Assembly (NCBI GenBank): GCA_022793995.1
Contig: JAAWDY010000011.1
Coordinates: 113,596-177,595, forward strand
Length of the DNA stretch: 64,000 nucleotides
Direction of reading: 5' to 3'
From: Coprococcus sp.
GTDB taxonomy: Bacteria; Bacillota; Clostridia; Lachnospirales; Lachnospiraceae
Shown here: positions 52,771 through 61,369 of the stretch, one piece after another
Layout: every line of letters starts with the position of its first letter
Position numbering within the stretch: position 1 is the first letter of the stretch
Made by a program: the position numbers and the translations under genes
The notes under the pieces: generated by a model
The model's database searches: none
Told to the model about the DNA's origin: nothing
What the model saw: the letters and a program-made list of their open reading frames with translations, nothing else

Positions 52771-52783
52771 AAAGGAGTATACG

Positions 52784-54067
52784 ATGGACTTTAAAAGATT
52801 GATTCCCTGTATCCTGATATATCAGGGAAAAGCGGTAAAATGGTTTGACGATAGGGAAGTAATTGCGGAAGATGTGGTCGAACTGGCTAGAAAGTACAGC
52901 GAGATGGGCGCCGACGAGTTACTTGTTTTCGACCTTTCCGACACAGATCAAGATCATGATATCTCGATCGGCCTGATGAAAAAGATCAATCGGTCGATTC
53001 GGATTCCCATGGTGGCTGGCGGAAATATCCAGCGCTTGGAGGACGTCAAAAAAATCCTCTATACAGGGGCAAAACGCGCCATGCTGAATTTTTCAAAACC
53101 GGAGTCGCAGGAACTAATCAAAGAGGCCGCGGGGCGCTTTGGAAAAGCGAAGATCGCTGTGTCCCTCAATGATTTTGACGCACTTTTCAAACAGCAGCAG
53201 CTTATTGAGAATTATAGTAGCGAAATCGTGTTCATGCATCGTCTCGATCTCAATTCTGTCATGAATGTAACAGAGATTCCCTGCGTGATTGTTACGGATA
53301 CCATGGAAAAGCATGAGCTGTTTAAAATTTTGGAATGTCCGGGAGTAAAAGGTCTGTCCGGTAAATACGTCAGCCGCAGGGAGATGGATTTTAACGCCTA
53401 CAAAGCAGAGTGTGCCAAAGAGGGGATCAAGCTTTCTTCTTTTGAGAGCCAGATGGAATTTTCGGAATTTAAGACAGGCGCAGACGGGCTTCTCCCTGTT
53501 ATTGTACAGCATTATCAGACAAATGAAGTCCTGATGCTTGCATATATGAACGAGGAGGCGTTTTACAAGACCGTTAAGATCGGAAGAATGACGTATTACA
53601 GCCGGAGCCGCAGATGTCTGTGGACAAAGGGCGAGACCTCCGGGCATTATCAGTATGTAAAAGCGCTCACTGCTGACTGCGATAAAGACACGCTCCTTGC
53701 GAAAGTGGACCAGGTCGGACCTGCCTGCCATACCGGTAATCGGACCTGCTTTTTCCAGCCGGTCGTGGAGGATGAAAGCAAACAGAACAATCCGCTCCAA
53801 ATATTCGAGCAGGTGTACCGTACAATTCTGGACCGGAAGGCAAACCCCAAAGAAGGTTCTTACACGAATTACCTTTTTGAAAAAGGAATCGACAAAATAC
53901 TGAAAAAAGTGGGAGAGGAATCAACGGAGATCATCATAGCGGCAAAAAATCCGAATCCGGAGGAGATCAAATACGAGATTTCTGATTTCCTGTACCATAT
54001 CATGGTCTTGATGGCTGAACGAGGCGTGACCTGGGATGACATCGTGCAGGAGCTTGCCGACAGATAG
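52784..54067 (+). CDS. hisIE: HisF-like (degenerate)/HisI/HisE fusion
   Basis: A 427-residue, three-part protein. Residues ~1-215 resemble HisF/HisA ([47 protein letters not shown]), but the catalytic Asp after PC reads Ile (PCIL) and the second Asp position reads Asn (VSLND), so cyclase activity is unlikely. Residues ~225-325 are phosphoribosyl-AMP cyclohydrolase (HisI) with zinc Cys/His in TADCDKD and [11 protein letters not shown]. Residues ~340-427 are phosphoribosyl-ATP pyrophosphatase (His[16 protein letters not shown]). Terminator follows. hisA, hisC, hisF and hisH are not in the window. Confidence 0.9.
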   Translation: MDFKRLIPCILIYQGKAVKWFDDREVIAEDVVELARKYSEMGADELLVFDLSDTDQDHDISIGLMKKINRSIRIPMVAGGNIQRLEDVKKILYTGAKRAMLNFSKPESQELIKEAAGRFGKAKIAVSLNDFDALFKQQQLIENYSSEIVFMHRLDLNSVMNVTEIPCVIVTDTMEKHELFKILECPGVKGLSGKYVSRREMDFNAYKAECAKEGIKLSSFESQMEFSEFKTGADGLLPVIVQHYQTNEVLMLAYMNEEAFYKTVKIGRMTYYSRSRRCLWTKGETSGHYQYVKALTADCDKDTLLAKVDQVGPACHTGNRTCFFQPVVEDESKQNNPLQIFEQVYRTILDRKANPKEGSYTNYLFEKGIDKILKKVGEESTEIIIAAKNPNPEEIKYEISDFLYHIMVLMAERGVTWDDIVQELADR

Positions 54068-54112
54068 AAACCATGGAGGAATCTTTGGATAGATCGAATA
54101 TTTGAAAGAAGT

Positions 54113-54149
54113 GGGGACATATACTGCTAAAAAGATATGTCCCCTTTTT
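54113..54149 (+). terminator. Terminator of the his operon
   Basis: Perfect 10-bp stem GGGGACATAT/ATATGTCCCC, 12-base loop, then T5. Confidence 0.92.
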
Positions 54150-54223
54150 CTATGCCATGACGGAATTCTTGGTATATGCGGCATAGGATGAGGGCATGGA
54201 AAAGGAAGGAGGGCAGGAGAAGA

Positions 54224-54571
54224 GTGAATGACGCACAAAAACGTAGGGAACAGCTCCTGAAAGAGACGAGAAGCCGCTATCAAAGCAGCTATATGCCTGC
54301 GGTCCACCCACGTTACCGCGCCGCCTACCACGGTCTTTATGGAGGTTCTGAAGAGACGGCGGGCGCGTCGGAGAGCCTCAGCGTTCGGATACTGATCAGC
54401 CTGATCCTGTTCGCAGTGTTTGCCACGGCAGATTATCATCACGACAAGGTGTGGAAATTCTCTACCAGCCAGATTACAGCGGAAATTTCCCGACAGCCGG
54501 AACTAACCGGATATTTGGAAGCATTTACCCAAAATACCGGGATACATACGCCCAAACTGGAACAGGAATAA
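54224..54571 (+). CDS. Conserved hypothetical single-pass membrane protein
   Basis: A ~115-residue protein: a charged N-terminal region with Arg/Tyr-rich blocks (SRYQSSYMPAVHPRYRAAY), one membrane helix (VRILISLILFAVFATADY) and a ~40-residue outer part. No family is recognised. I chose GTG 54224, preceded by AGGAG; an ATG at 54176 would add a very basic non-typical segment. The gene is alone between the his terminator and a hairpin repeat at its stop. Confidence 0.6.
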   Translation: MNDAQKRREQLLKETRSRYQSSYMPAVHPRYRAAYHGLYGGSEETAGASESLSVRILISLILFAVFATADYHHDKVWKFSTSQITAEISRQPELTGYLEAFTQNTGIHTPKLEQE

Positions 54572-54647
54572 TGTTTCCTATGACTCTTCATCGCCGATTA
54601 GGCGATTGAGTTCAGGGATCCCGAGCGTAACGCGAGGGGTTTCCTAC
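54571..54647 (+). repeat. ATCGCC hairpin repeat, single unit (forward), 3' of ttcA
   Basis: Hairpin ATCGCC-GATTA-GGCGAT at 54590-54606, then AGGGATCCCGAG-like and GAGGGGTTTCCT segments. It abuts the ttcA stop codon (54648-54650). Same unit occurs inverted at 55444-55540 and tandem at 60014-60170. Confidence 0.8.
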
Positions 54648-55397
54648 TTATTTATGTTTATGGCCGCGGGGATGAGGGTCACGGACGGGCCATCCTTCGA
54701 TATTCCCGTTCAAAATGGCTGTGAACATACGGTTCCTGGCCCCGGGGTGCTCCGTCTCCAAGCGGCGGACCAGCTCTTTCGCATATTGGCGTTTTGTAAG
54801 CCCGTCCACCGGACAGCGGCTCCCAACTACCGGAAGTGCGTATCTGTGCTGAAATCCTATGATATTCCCTTCATCTATAAACATCATGGGACGGATGACG
54901 GAAAGCTCCATACGGTCCAGATATGTTTTGGGAGAGAAGGAATGGAAACGGCCTTCAAAGATCAAGGATAGAAGCATTGTCTCAATGATATCATCCTTAT
55001 GATGCGCATAGGCGACCTTATTGCAGCCCATCTCTTTTACCGCTTCATTGAGCGCGCCCTTGCGCATCTTTGCGCAGAGAGAACAAGGATTGGGTTCTTT
55101 TCTGACCTCGAATAATATCTCGGCGATATCTGTCTTGACGATATGGTAGGGGACGTTTAATTCGCGGCACAGCGTGTCAACCGGAGAAAAATCGCATTGC
55201 TCGTAGCCCAGGTCAACCGTAACGGCGCTGAGGCTAAACTTGCGTGGGTAGAAACGTGAAAGTCCCTGCATGGCATAAAGCAGGGTCAAGCTGTCCTTTC
55301 CGCCGGATATCCCGACCGCAATGTGGTCCCCCTCCTGAATCATTTCATATTCATCGACCGCTTTTCTGGTATAGCTGAGAAGCTGTTGTAATTTCAT
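54648..55397 (-). CDS. ttcA: TtcA-type tRNA thiolation enzyme (PP-loop ATPase)
   Basis: A 249-residue PP-loop ATPase of the TtcA family, adding sulfur to tRNA cytidine 32. The P-loop SGGKDS in ISGGKDSLTLLY, the CxxC in PCSLCAKMRKG, and a third Cys in GSRCPVDG (Fe-S ligands) are present. The extreme C-terminus (RDPHPRGHKHK) is basic. It is bracketed by inverted copies of a hairpin repeat (54571-54647 and 55444-55540). Confidence 0.88.
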   Translation of the reverse strand: MKLQQLLSYTRKAVDEYEMIQEGDHIAVGISGGKDSLTLLYAMQGLSRFYPRKFSLSAVTVDLGYEQCDFSPVDTLCRELNVPYHIVKTDIAEILFEVRKEPNPCSLCAKMRKGALNEAVKEMGCNKVAYAHHKDDIIETMLLSLIFEGRFHSFSPKTYLDRMELSVIRPMMFIDEGNIIGFQHRYALPVVGSRCPVDGLTKRQYAKELVRRLETEHPGARNRMFTAILNGNIEGWPVRDPHPRGHKHK

Positions 55398-55443
55398 GGT
55401 GTACTCCTTATCTGTAAAAATCGATCCATCAATTTACCGCCTG

Positions 55444-55540
55444 ACCGCCTAACCGGCGATGAAGGGTCTTAGGTAACCCCTCGAATACGCTCGGGATCCC
55501 TGAATTTAATCGCCTAATCGGCGATGAAGGGTCTTAGGTA
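55444..55540 (-). repeat. ATCGCC hairpin repeats, two units (inverted), 5' of ttcA
   Basis: Two hairpins (55444-55460, one arm changed to ACCGCC; 55509-55525) 65 bases apart, in reverse orientation to the unit at 54571. The intervening sequence carries the same CCCCTCG..CGGGATCCCT segment, and AAGGGTCTTAGGTAA follows each hairpin. They fill part of the 241-base gap between ttcA and dtd; the rest shows nothing beyond the dtd ribosome-binding region. Confidence 0.8.
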
Positions 55541-55638
55541 AGTTTACTGTATTTGGAGGAGAAAAACAAGAAAAAAATTGCCCAGCGCGGTAGAACGTGG
55601 TAAGATAGTTGAAGAAATGGACAAGGAGAGGTGAGATA

Positions 55639-56085
55639 ATGAAATTTGTGATCCAGAGAGTGACAGAAGCGGACGTATCTGTCGAGGGGAAGACGATCGG
55701 ATCGATCCAAAAAGGATTTCTGGTGCTGATCGGTATCAGCAGGGAAGACGACTGTGCGACGGCGGATAAGATGATTAAAAAGATGACGGGACTTCGTATT
55801 TTCGAGGATGCAGAGGGGAAGACGAATCTTTCTCTTGCGGATGTGGAGGGCAGTCTTCTTTTGATCTCGCAGTTTACATTATATGCAAACTGTAAAAAGG
55901 GAAACCGTCCCAGTTTCATCGAGGCGGGAGAACCGGATGCAGCGGAAAGAATGTATGAATACATTATTGGGGAATGCCGCAGGCGGGTGCCGATCGTGGA
56001 AACGGGAAGTTTCGGGGCAGATATGAAGGTACGGCTTGTCAATGACGGACCGTTCACCATCGTCCTTGATTCGGAAAAACTTTAA
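55639..56085 (+). CDS. dtd: D-aminoacyl-tRNA deacylase
   Basis: A 148-residue Dtd, hydrolysing D-amino acids wrongly attached to tRNA. The start [17 protein letters not shown], the active-site [17 protein letters not shown] and the C-terminal [11 protein letters not shown] (Gly-Pro motif variant) are present. GAGGTGAG precedes the ATG at 55639. Followed 20 bases later by the dipeptidase gene. Confidence 0.95.
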   Translation: MKFVIQRVTEADVSVEGKTIGSIQKGFLVLIGISREDDCATADKMIKKMTGLRIFEDAEGKTNLSLADVEGSLLLISQFTLYANCKKGNRPSFIEAGEPDAAERMYEYIIGECRRRVPIVETGSFGADMKVRLVNDGPFTIVLDSEKL

Positions 56086-56105
56086 AAGAAAGTGGGGAAT
56101 AAAAA

Positions 56106-57470
56106 ATGAACAGTGATATTTTAAAGGACAAAATCCTTGAGATGCAGGATGAGATCATTGCCGCGATTCAGAGAAACGTGCGTATTGAAAGCGTGCGGGG
56201 CGAGGAATTGCCCGGCGCTCCGTATGGGAAGGGGCCGAAAGCTGCATTGGACGACCTTCTCTCGCTGGGTAAAGAAATGGGATTCCAAACAGGACAAGCC
56301 GGCGACCGCGTGGGATGGCTTGAGTATGGCGACGGGGAAGAGATGGTCGGCGTTCTCGGCCATGTAGATGTCGTTCCGGCAGGAGAGGGGTGGAAATACC
56401 CAGCATACGGGGCAGAGATCCATGACGGCGTGCTGTACGGTCGCGGAGTACTGGATGATAAAGGGCCTATTATCGGGGCTGTCTTTGCCATGAAAGCGAT
56501 ACGTGACCTGAATCTTCCGATCGATCGTCGCATTCGGATTCTGTTTGGCTCAGACGAGGAATGCGGAAGTTCCTGTGTGAAATATTATGTGGAGAACGGG
56601 TATGAGCTTCCCACTATCGGATTTACCCCGGATGCCGAATTCCCGGCGATTTTCTGTGAAAAGGGAATTTCTAATTTTACGATTGCATCTCCGATACTGG
56701 AGAAAGGGAATATTGAAGTCGAATCGTTTAACGGAGGGATTGCCGCAAACTCGGTTCCTGCAGACTGCCGCCTGGTCGTAAAAGGGGATTTGAAAGTAAG
56801 CCCGTCGGATGGGGTCACGGTGAAAAAGGAAGATGGAAAGACCATTGTCGAGGCAGCCGGAAGAAGCTCTCACGGAAGCAGGCCGGAAATGGGTGAAAAT
56901 GCGGTCATCAAACTCCTTCTCGCTGTACGTGAAAACGATTTTGGCGGAGATTTTCAGAAGCTTGTCGATTTTCTTTTAGATAAGATCGGTCTGGAGACGA
57001 ACGGCGAAAGCTTAGGGATCCATTATGTAGACGAAGAGACGGGCGAGACAACGCTTAATATGGGAAAGATTCGATGCGATGGGAAAGAGTTCTCCTTCAC
57101 ACTGGATATCCGTTATCCCAAGAATGCAGACGCCGAAATCGTGGACGATCGTATAAAGAACGAGGTGAGCGGCTGTTCCTTTGAAGTGCGGAATCATTCC
57201 AACGCGCCTCTTCTTTATATCCCAAAAGATTCTGAACTGGTGAGCAAGCTGATGGGAGTTTACGCAAAGGAGACAGGGGACCATCGCGGGGCGTTTGCCA
57301 TTGGAGGAGGAACTTATGCGAAAGAGTTCCCAAATATGGTCGCGTTTGGTCCGCAGTTCCCAGGAGATCCGGATGTGATCCATCAGCCCAATGAATGTGT
57401 GGAAGTAGAAAAGTTGATGAAAATGATCCAGATCTTGGCGCTGGCAATCTATGAACTGGCTCAGAAATGA
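56106..57470 (+). CDS. pepV: Dipeptidase PepV (M20 family, Sapep-like)
   Basis: A 454-residue M20A dipeptidase. Metal-site blocks are VGVLGHVDVVPAGEGW (His, Asp), YGRGVLDDKGPIIGAVFA (Asp), RILFGSDEECGSSCVKYY (Glu pair) and, at the C-terminus, FPGDPDVIHQPNE (His). The central lid domain (~residues 190-340) is typical. It splits short peptides in the cytosol. AAGTGGGG lies before the ATG. Ends 51 bases before the convergent recombinase. Confidence 0.92.
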   Translation: MNSDILKDKILEMQDEIIAAIQRNVRIESVRGEELPGAPYGKGPKAALDDLLSLGKEMGFQTGQAGDRVGWLEYGDGEEMVGVLGHVDVVPAGEGWKYPAYGAEIHDGVLYGRGVLDDKGPIIGAVFAMKAIRDLNLPIDRRIRILFGSDEECGSSCVKYYVENGYELPTIGFTPDAEFPAIFCEKGISNFTIASPILEKGNIEVESFNGGIAANSVPADCRLVVKGDLKVSPSDGVTVKKEDGKTIVEAAGRSSHGSRPEMGENAVIKLLLAVRENDFGGDFQKLVDFLLDKIGLETNGESLGIHYVDEETGETTLNMGKIRCDGKEFSFTLDIRYPKNADAEIVDDRIKNEVSGCSFEVRNHSNAPLLYIPKDSELVSKLMGVYAKETGDHRGAFAIGGGTYAKEFPNMVAFGPQFPGDPDVIHQPNECVEVEKLMKMIQILALAIYELAQK

Positions 57471-57521
57471 TTGGACGTGGATAAAACTTAAGCAGGAGAG
57501 GAGCCGTAAGGGCGTGATGGC

Positions 57522-58586
57522 TTACGGCTCCCTTAGCTTTACAACTCCGGCGGCGCTGCGCCTGCGGTCTTCATCGATCGCGGCATAGTGCTTCCTCGTC
57601 GTATTTACATCTTTATGTCCCAGCACGTCGGCTACCAGATAAATATCCCCGGTTTCTTTATAAAGAGACGTCCCATAGGTGCTGCGGAGCTTATGCGGCG
57701 TGATCTTTTTATTGGGAGTCACTTGGCGTGTGTACTTTTTAACCATATTCTCAACGGCCTGTACTCCCATACGGCGTTTCTGAGTGGAGAGGAATAATGC
57801 GTTTTCATGGCCTGGAAGAGGTTCAACGGCTTTCCTGGCTGTCTCAAGATAATTTTTCAACGCTTTTTCCACTTCCTCGCCAAAGTACACGACCATCTGG
57901 TTTCCGCCTTTTCTGGTGACGGTAATCCCGTTATTTTTAAAATCTACGTCATTGACATCCAGGCCCACGCATTCCGAAACACGGATACCGGTCCCTAAAA
58001 GCAGTGTCATGATCGCCAGATCTCGTTCTTTCGTCTTCTCATAATAAAGCTTTGCCTGCCCGGTCAAGGATGCGCCGCAGTTCTCTACATACTCAAGCAG
58101 CATAGCGACTTCATCCATCTCCAGGCGCACGATCGCTTTCTCATGGATTTTCGGCATATCTACGAGAAGTGTGGGGTTCTTCTCTATGGCTTCACGCTTA
58201 TAATAATAGGCATAGAAACTTCTGAGAGCGGACATCTTGCGGAACAGGCCTTTTTCCGTATTTGTCATCTGGCGGCTGTCCTTTGTCTCATAAACTTTGA
58301 GATATTCCATGTATTCCTCAATGTCCAGCGCTGTGATAAGATCCAGATCTTGCACCTTAAAATCCGTCATCTTATAATGACGAAACGCCGGATTCTCCTG
58401 TAAAAGAAACTGAAAGAAAACTCTTATGTCATAGGCATAGGAAATGCGGGTCTTCGCCGAGGTAGTGGGTTCAATAGAACGGAAATAATCTTTTGTAAAT
58501 TCTGGCATTGTCTTGATTACGTCGCGCAGTCGCAAGGTATAGTCGATATAGAGCTGTTCTTGGTATGTTTTAGGTCTTGGTGTCAT
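57522..58586 (-). CDS. Tyrosine recombinase (XerS/XerD-like)
   Basis: A ~354-residue tyrosine recombinase. Catalytic residues are readable (numbering from the upstream TTG, three more residues): R205 in GTGIRVSE, K229 in RKGG, H301 and R304 in HKLRSTYG, H327 in LGHKD, and nucleophile Y337 in KHYAAI. The length and single-recombinase arrangement resemble XerS; a chromosome dimer role is plausible, phage origin less so, since no phage genes are near. It diverges from lexA. ATG 58586 is 11 bases after AGGAGGAG. Confidence 0.85.
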   Translation of the reverse strand: MTPRPKTYQEQLYIDYTLRLRDVIKTMPEFTKDYFRSIEPTTSAKTRISYAYDIRVFFQFLLQENPAFRHYKMTDFKVQDLDLITALDIEEYMEYLKVYETKDSRQMTNTEKGLFRKMSALRSFYAYYYKREAIEKNPTLLVDMPKIHEKAIVRLEMDEVAMLLEYVENCGASLTGQAKLYYEKTKERDLAIMTLLLGTGIRVSECVGLDVNDVDFKNNGITVTRKGGNQMVVYFGEEVEKALKNYLETARKAVEPLPGHENALFLSTQKRRMGVQAVENMVKKYTRQVTPNKKITPHKLRSTYGTSLYKETGDIYLVADVLGHKDVNTTRKHYAAIDEDRRRSAAGVVKLREP

Positions 58587-58766
58587 ATGTATCAATTCTC
58601 CTCCTAATCTATTGGAAAAATCGGTATTTGTCGTATAGATGTATATCTATCCCTTATTTTTTTACTCTTTCCATTTCGGAAAGCCATAAACCACAGGATG
58701 CTTACACGCTATGATAGTAAGTATAAGAGTCCAAGCAGATATTGTCAATCCTTATTCAAAAAAACG

Positions 58767-58793
58767 CGAACATATTTTCTAAACATTTGTTTG
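58767..58793 (+). promoter_or_regulatory. Two LexA-type SOS boxes upstream of lexA
   Basis: CGAACATATTTTC (58767-58779) and AAACATTTGTTTG (58781-58793) are variants of the Firmicutes CGAACRNRYGTTYC box, one helical turn and a half apart. The second overlaps the -35 of the lexA promoter, giving autorepression. The upstream region 58587-58766 contains no gene; it holds only the start of the recombinase. Confidence 0.7.
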
Positions 58794-58819
58794 CTTTTTC
58801 TTTTGAGTTGTGTTATGAT
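58791..58819 (+). promoter_or_regulatory. Sigma-A promoter of lexA
   Basis: TTGCTT (58791-58796), 17 bases, TATGAT (58814-58819), overlapping the second SOS box by three bases. Confidence 0.7.
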
Positions 58820-58861
58820 ATATATAAGTTAAAGAAAATGTGATCGAGGAGGTTCTTGAGT

Positions 58862-59479
58862 ATGAGTAAAGGTAAGATCAGCAAAAAGCAGGAAGAGATT
58901 CTAGAATATATTAAGTCTCAGATACTAAAGCGGGGATTTCCGCCTGCAGTAAGAGAAATATGTGACGCGGTGAATCTGAAGTCAACATCTTCTGTTCACT
59001 CTCATCTGGAAACGCTGGAGAAGAATGGCTACATACGCCGCGACCCTACAAAGCCCCGTGCTATTGAGATTCTGGACGATAATTTCAACCTCACCCGCCG
59101 TGAGATGGTACAGGTTCCCATTTTGGGAAGGGTCGCTGCAGGTGAACCGCTCTTTGCCCAGGAGAATATCGAAGAATATTTCCCAATCCCCACGGATTAC
59201 ATGCCTAACAAAGATGTCTTCATGTTAAAGGTATATGGGGAAAGCATGGTGAACGCAGGAATTCTGGATGGTGATTATGTTGTTGTTGAGAAGACGAACA
59301 CGGCTTCCAATGGCGATATGGTAGTCGCTATGATCGAGGACGGCGCTACAGTCAAGACCTTTTACCGGGAAGAAGGCATGATCCGTCTCCAGCCGGAGAA
59401 TGATCACATGGAGCCTTTCATCTTGACTGACGTGGATATTCTCGGCAAAGTGATCGCTGTCATGCGTTTCTTTGAATAG
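58862..59479 (+). CDS. lexA: LexA repressor
   Basis: A 205-residue SOS repressor. N-terminal winged helix (PPAVREICDAVNLKSTSSVHSHL), autocleavage site A93-G94 in GRVAAGEP, Ser128 in YGESM and Lys165 in GATVKTF form the latent protease. GAGGAGG precedes the ATG at 58862. It is monocistronic and self-regulated through the SOS boxes upstream. Confidence 0.97.
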   Translation: MSKGKISKKQEEILEYIKSQILKRGFPPAVREICDAVNLKSTSSVHSHLETLEKNGYIRRDPTKPRAIEILDDNFNLTRREMVQVPILGRVAAGEPLFAQENIEEYFPIPTDYMPNKDVFMLKVYGESMVNAGILDGDYVVVEKTNTASNGDMVVAMIEDGATVKTFYREEGMIRLQPENDHMEPFILTDVDILGKVIAVMRFFE

Positions 59480-59502
59480 ATTTCCATCTTCTGAACCGCT
59501 TA

Positions 59503-59559
59503 CGACTTACAGCGCCCCGCTTCTGTTTTGCTCATTTGAAGGCGAGGCGCTGTAAGTCG
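59503..59559. repeat. Long 14-bp inverted repeat after lexA
   Basis: CGACTTACAGCGCC (59503-59516) and its exact complement (59546-59559), with a 29-base loop. No clear T tract follows on either strand. It could be a weak terminator between the convergent lexA and rsfS genes or a repeat remnant. Confidence 0.5.
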
Positions 59560-59615
59560 AAGTTGTAAAAAACCCTTTTCATTCTCAGACAAATTCAGGC
59601 TTGTCCTTTGTCCTT

Positions 59616-59984
59616 CTATAACTCTTCTGCAACCATCTGTTTTCCATCGCTCCAGATGCGTTCCAAGTCATAAAAGAGTCTGTTTTCTTTGTCAAAGACA
59701 TGGACAATGATATCCCCAAAGTCAAGAAGGACCCAGTTTCCCAGTCCATAGCCTTCCTTCTGACGGATCTCATACCCTTCTTTTGCCAATGCTTCTTCCA
59801 CGCTGTCCACCAGCGCCCGGATCTGGTTCTCATTGCTGCCGTTGGCGATAATAAAATAATCCGCTAATACAGAGATACCGGAAATATCGATCACCCGGAT
59901 ATCCTCTCCCTTCTTTTCTTCCAGGGCAGCATAAGCGATTTTCGCCATTTTGCGGGACTGCTCCATCTGTCTACTCTCTTCCAT
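59616..59984 (-). CDS. rsfS: Ribosomal silencing factor RsfS
   Basis: A 122-residue RsfS/DUF143 protein that blocks subunit joining by binding L14. The core ADYFIIANGSNENQIRAL and EGYGLGNWVLLDFGDIIVHVF are conserved. Last gene of the rplU-to-rsfS unit; GGAGGCAGGAG precedes the ATG. Three hairpin repeats lie between it and yqeK. Confidence 0.95.
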   Translation of the reverse strand: MEESRQMEQSRKMAKIAYAALEEKKGEDIRVIDISGISVLADYFIIANGSNENQIRALVDSVEEALAKEGYEIRQKEGYGLGNWVLLDFGDIIVHVFDKENRLFYDLERIWSDGKQMVAEEL

Positions 59985-60013
59985 TCTCCTGCCTCCTTTC
60001 CTCTTTTTTCTTC

Positions 60014-60170
60014 ATCGCCGGATAGGCGATTTTTTATCAGGTATCCCGAATTAAGAGGGGTTTCCTCTTTTTTACATCGCCGAATAGGCGATTCATAATT
60101 AGGTATCCCGAATAATTTGAGGGGTTTCCTCTTTCTTTACATCGCCGAATAGGCGATTTCTAATCAGGTA
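60014..60170 (+). repeat. Tandem ATCGCC hairpin repeats between rsfS and yqeK
   Basis: Hairpins at 60014-60030, 60076-60092 and 60141-60157 (ATCGCC-N5-GGCGAT), 62 and 65 bases apart. After each comes AGGTATCCCGA and, for the first two, GAGGGGTTTCCTCTTT. The third unit is cut short and reaches into the last codons and stop of yqeK (stop at 60160-60162). It fills the 175-base gap. Confidence 0.85.
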
Positions 60171-60741
60171 ATTTTTGATTTTTATAATATTGGTAAGTTT
60201 TTTCTGTCAAATGATCGATCGTCACGCCTTTTTTGTCCAGGTATGTAAGGGAATCCTCCAGGATCCGGTAAAGACAGGCGTCAATATCGCGGAACGCCAG
60301 ATCACGTACCGCCGGAAGATTCGGCGCTTCTCTTCGTCCTGGCTCGATAAAATCTGCAATATAGATTATTTTTTCCAGCAGTGTCATCGCTGGACATCCG
60401 GTGGTATGATACTGGATCGCATGAAGAATTTCTTTGTCGTTGATGTGATATTTTTTCTGCGCGAGGAGAGCTCCTAACTTTGCGTGCAGAAGCCCAGGAT
60501 TGCTTTTTTCCGCGCTTGAAATCTCCAGATGATAATTCTTACACAAAGCGATCTTTTCATCATCTGGGATGCATTTAGCACAATCGTGAAGGAGCCCGGC
60601 GACAAGAGCCTTATCCATATCTGCCCCAAAACGCATGGCAAGACATCCGGCTGTATGCATGACTCCGATGGTGTGGTCATAGCGTTCCTTATCCAGATGT
60701 TTTTTTACTTTTCTACGCATTTTAGTCAGTGTTTCTGTCAT
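60160..60741 (-). CDS. yqeK: YqeK HD-domain protein (Ap4A hydrolase-like)
   Basis: A 193-residue HD-domain protein. The metal motif is LLHDCAKCIPD (HD), with HTIGVMHTAG and HAIQYHTTGC contributing further His; members hydrolyse diadenosine tetraphosphate. ATG 60741 chosen after GGGGTG; it overlaps nadD by 20 bases. Its last residues (QKLPD) and stop are encoded by sequence matching the hairpin repeat. Confidence 0.92.
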   Translation of the reverse strand: MTETLTKMRRKVKKHLDKERYDHTIGVMHTAGCLAMRFGADMDKALVAGLLHDCAKCIPDDEKIALCKNYHLEISSAEKSNPGLLHAKLGALLAQKKYHINDKEILHAIQYHTTGCPAMTLLEKIIYIADFIEPGRREAPNLPAVRDLAFRDIDACLYRILEDSLTYLDKKGVTIDHLTEKTYQYYKNQKLPD

Positions 60742-61354
60742 CTGTTTCACCCCGATATAATTGATGCTCCTGAATATATACCCTCACCTTGCGAGGAATG
60801 GGAAGCTCTCCTTGGATACCGTTTTGAATCTGTTCCCGGATCTCGTGAGAAGATACAGGAAGCAAAGGCGTCCGAAGGAGCCGGATATCCCCACCATACT
60901 TTTCGTTCAGATAGGAGATCTGTCGGTTCATTTCCTCTGACGTGTCGATATCATCGCGATAAGAGGCCAGAATCGTAACATTTTTAATTAGATGGTCCGC
61001 ATGCGCCCACTCTTCTATCGTGAACAGGGAATCCGCCCCCAGTATAAAATAGAATCGATGCTCCGGGAACGTCTTTTTCAGGTAATCCATGGTCCGGAAG
61101 GAATAAGATTTCTCTTTTCTGTCTGTCTCATACGTACAGAGCCGGAAATATGGAACATCCTCGATCGCCAGCGCGGTCATTCGTACCCGGTCCTGTGTAT
61201 CCTTCACGACATCCGGACTATCCTTATGGGGGGGATGCCCGTTCGGCATAAACCAGACCTCATCTAGATCAAATCTTTGATATGCATACTCTCCCAACAT
61301 AAGATGCCCGTTGTGAATCGGATCAAACGTTCCGCCCATAATCCCTATCTTCAT
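60722..61354 (-). CDS. nadD: Nicotinate-nucleotide adenylyltransferase
   Basis: A 210-residue NadD, making nicotinic acid adenine dinucleotide. Nucleotidyltransferase motif GIMGGTFDPIHNGHLML and the C-terminal VSSHEIREQIQNG (ISSTxxR-type) are present. The ATG at 61354 follows GGAG by six bases; an upstream in-frame start at 61366 adds four residues. The gene is coupled to yqeK. Confidence 0.95.
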   Translation of the reverse strand: MKIGIMGGTFDPIHNGHLMLGEYAYQRFDLDEVWFMPNGHPPHKDSPDVVKDTQDRVRMTALAIEDVPYFRLCTYETDRKEKSYSFRTMDYLKKTFPEHRFYFILGADSLFTIEEWAHADHLIKNVTILASYRDDIDTSEEMNRQISYLNEKYGGDIRLLRTPLLPVSSHEIREQIQNGIQGELPIPRKVRVYIQEHQLYRGETDDRNTD

Positions 61355-61369
61355 ATCTGTCTCCAACCA

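Noticed and set aside
57500-57531. Terminator between pepV and the recombinase
   Set aside because: There is a perfect 11-bp stem (GGAGCCGTAAG and its complement) but no T tract on either strand; left as an unexplained hairpin.
59585-59833. Second open frame overlapping rsfS on the minus strand
   Set aside because: It is a shifted frame of rsfS with Trp/Arg-rich, non-conserved translation and no separate ribosome-binding site.
60014-60157. Short CRISPR array
   Set aside because: Only three units, repeats differ, the spacer parts are themselves similar, and no cas gene is nearby.
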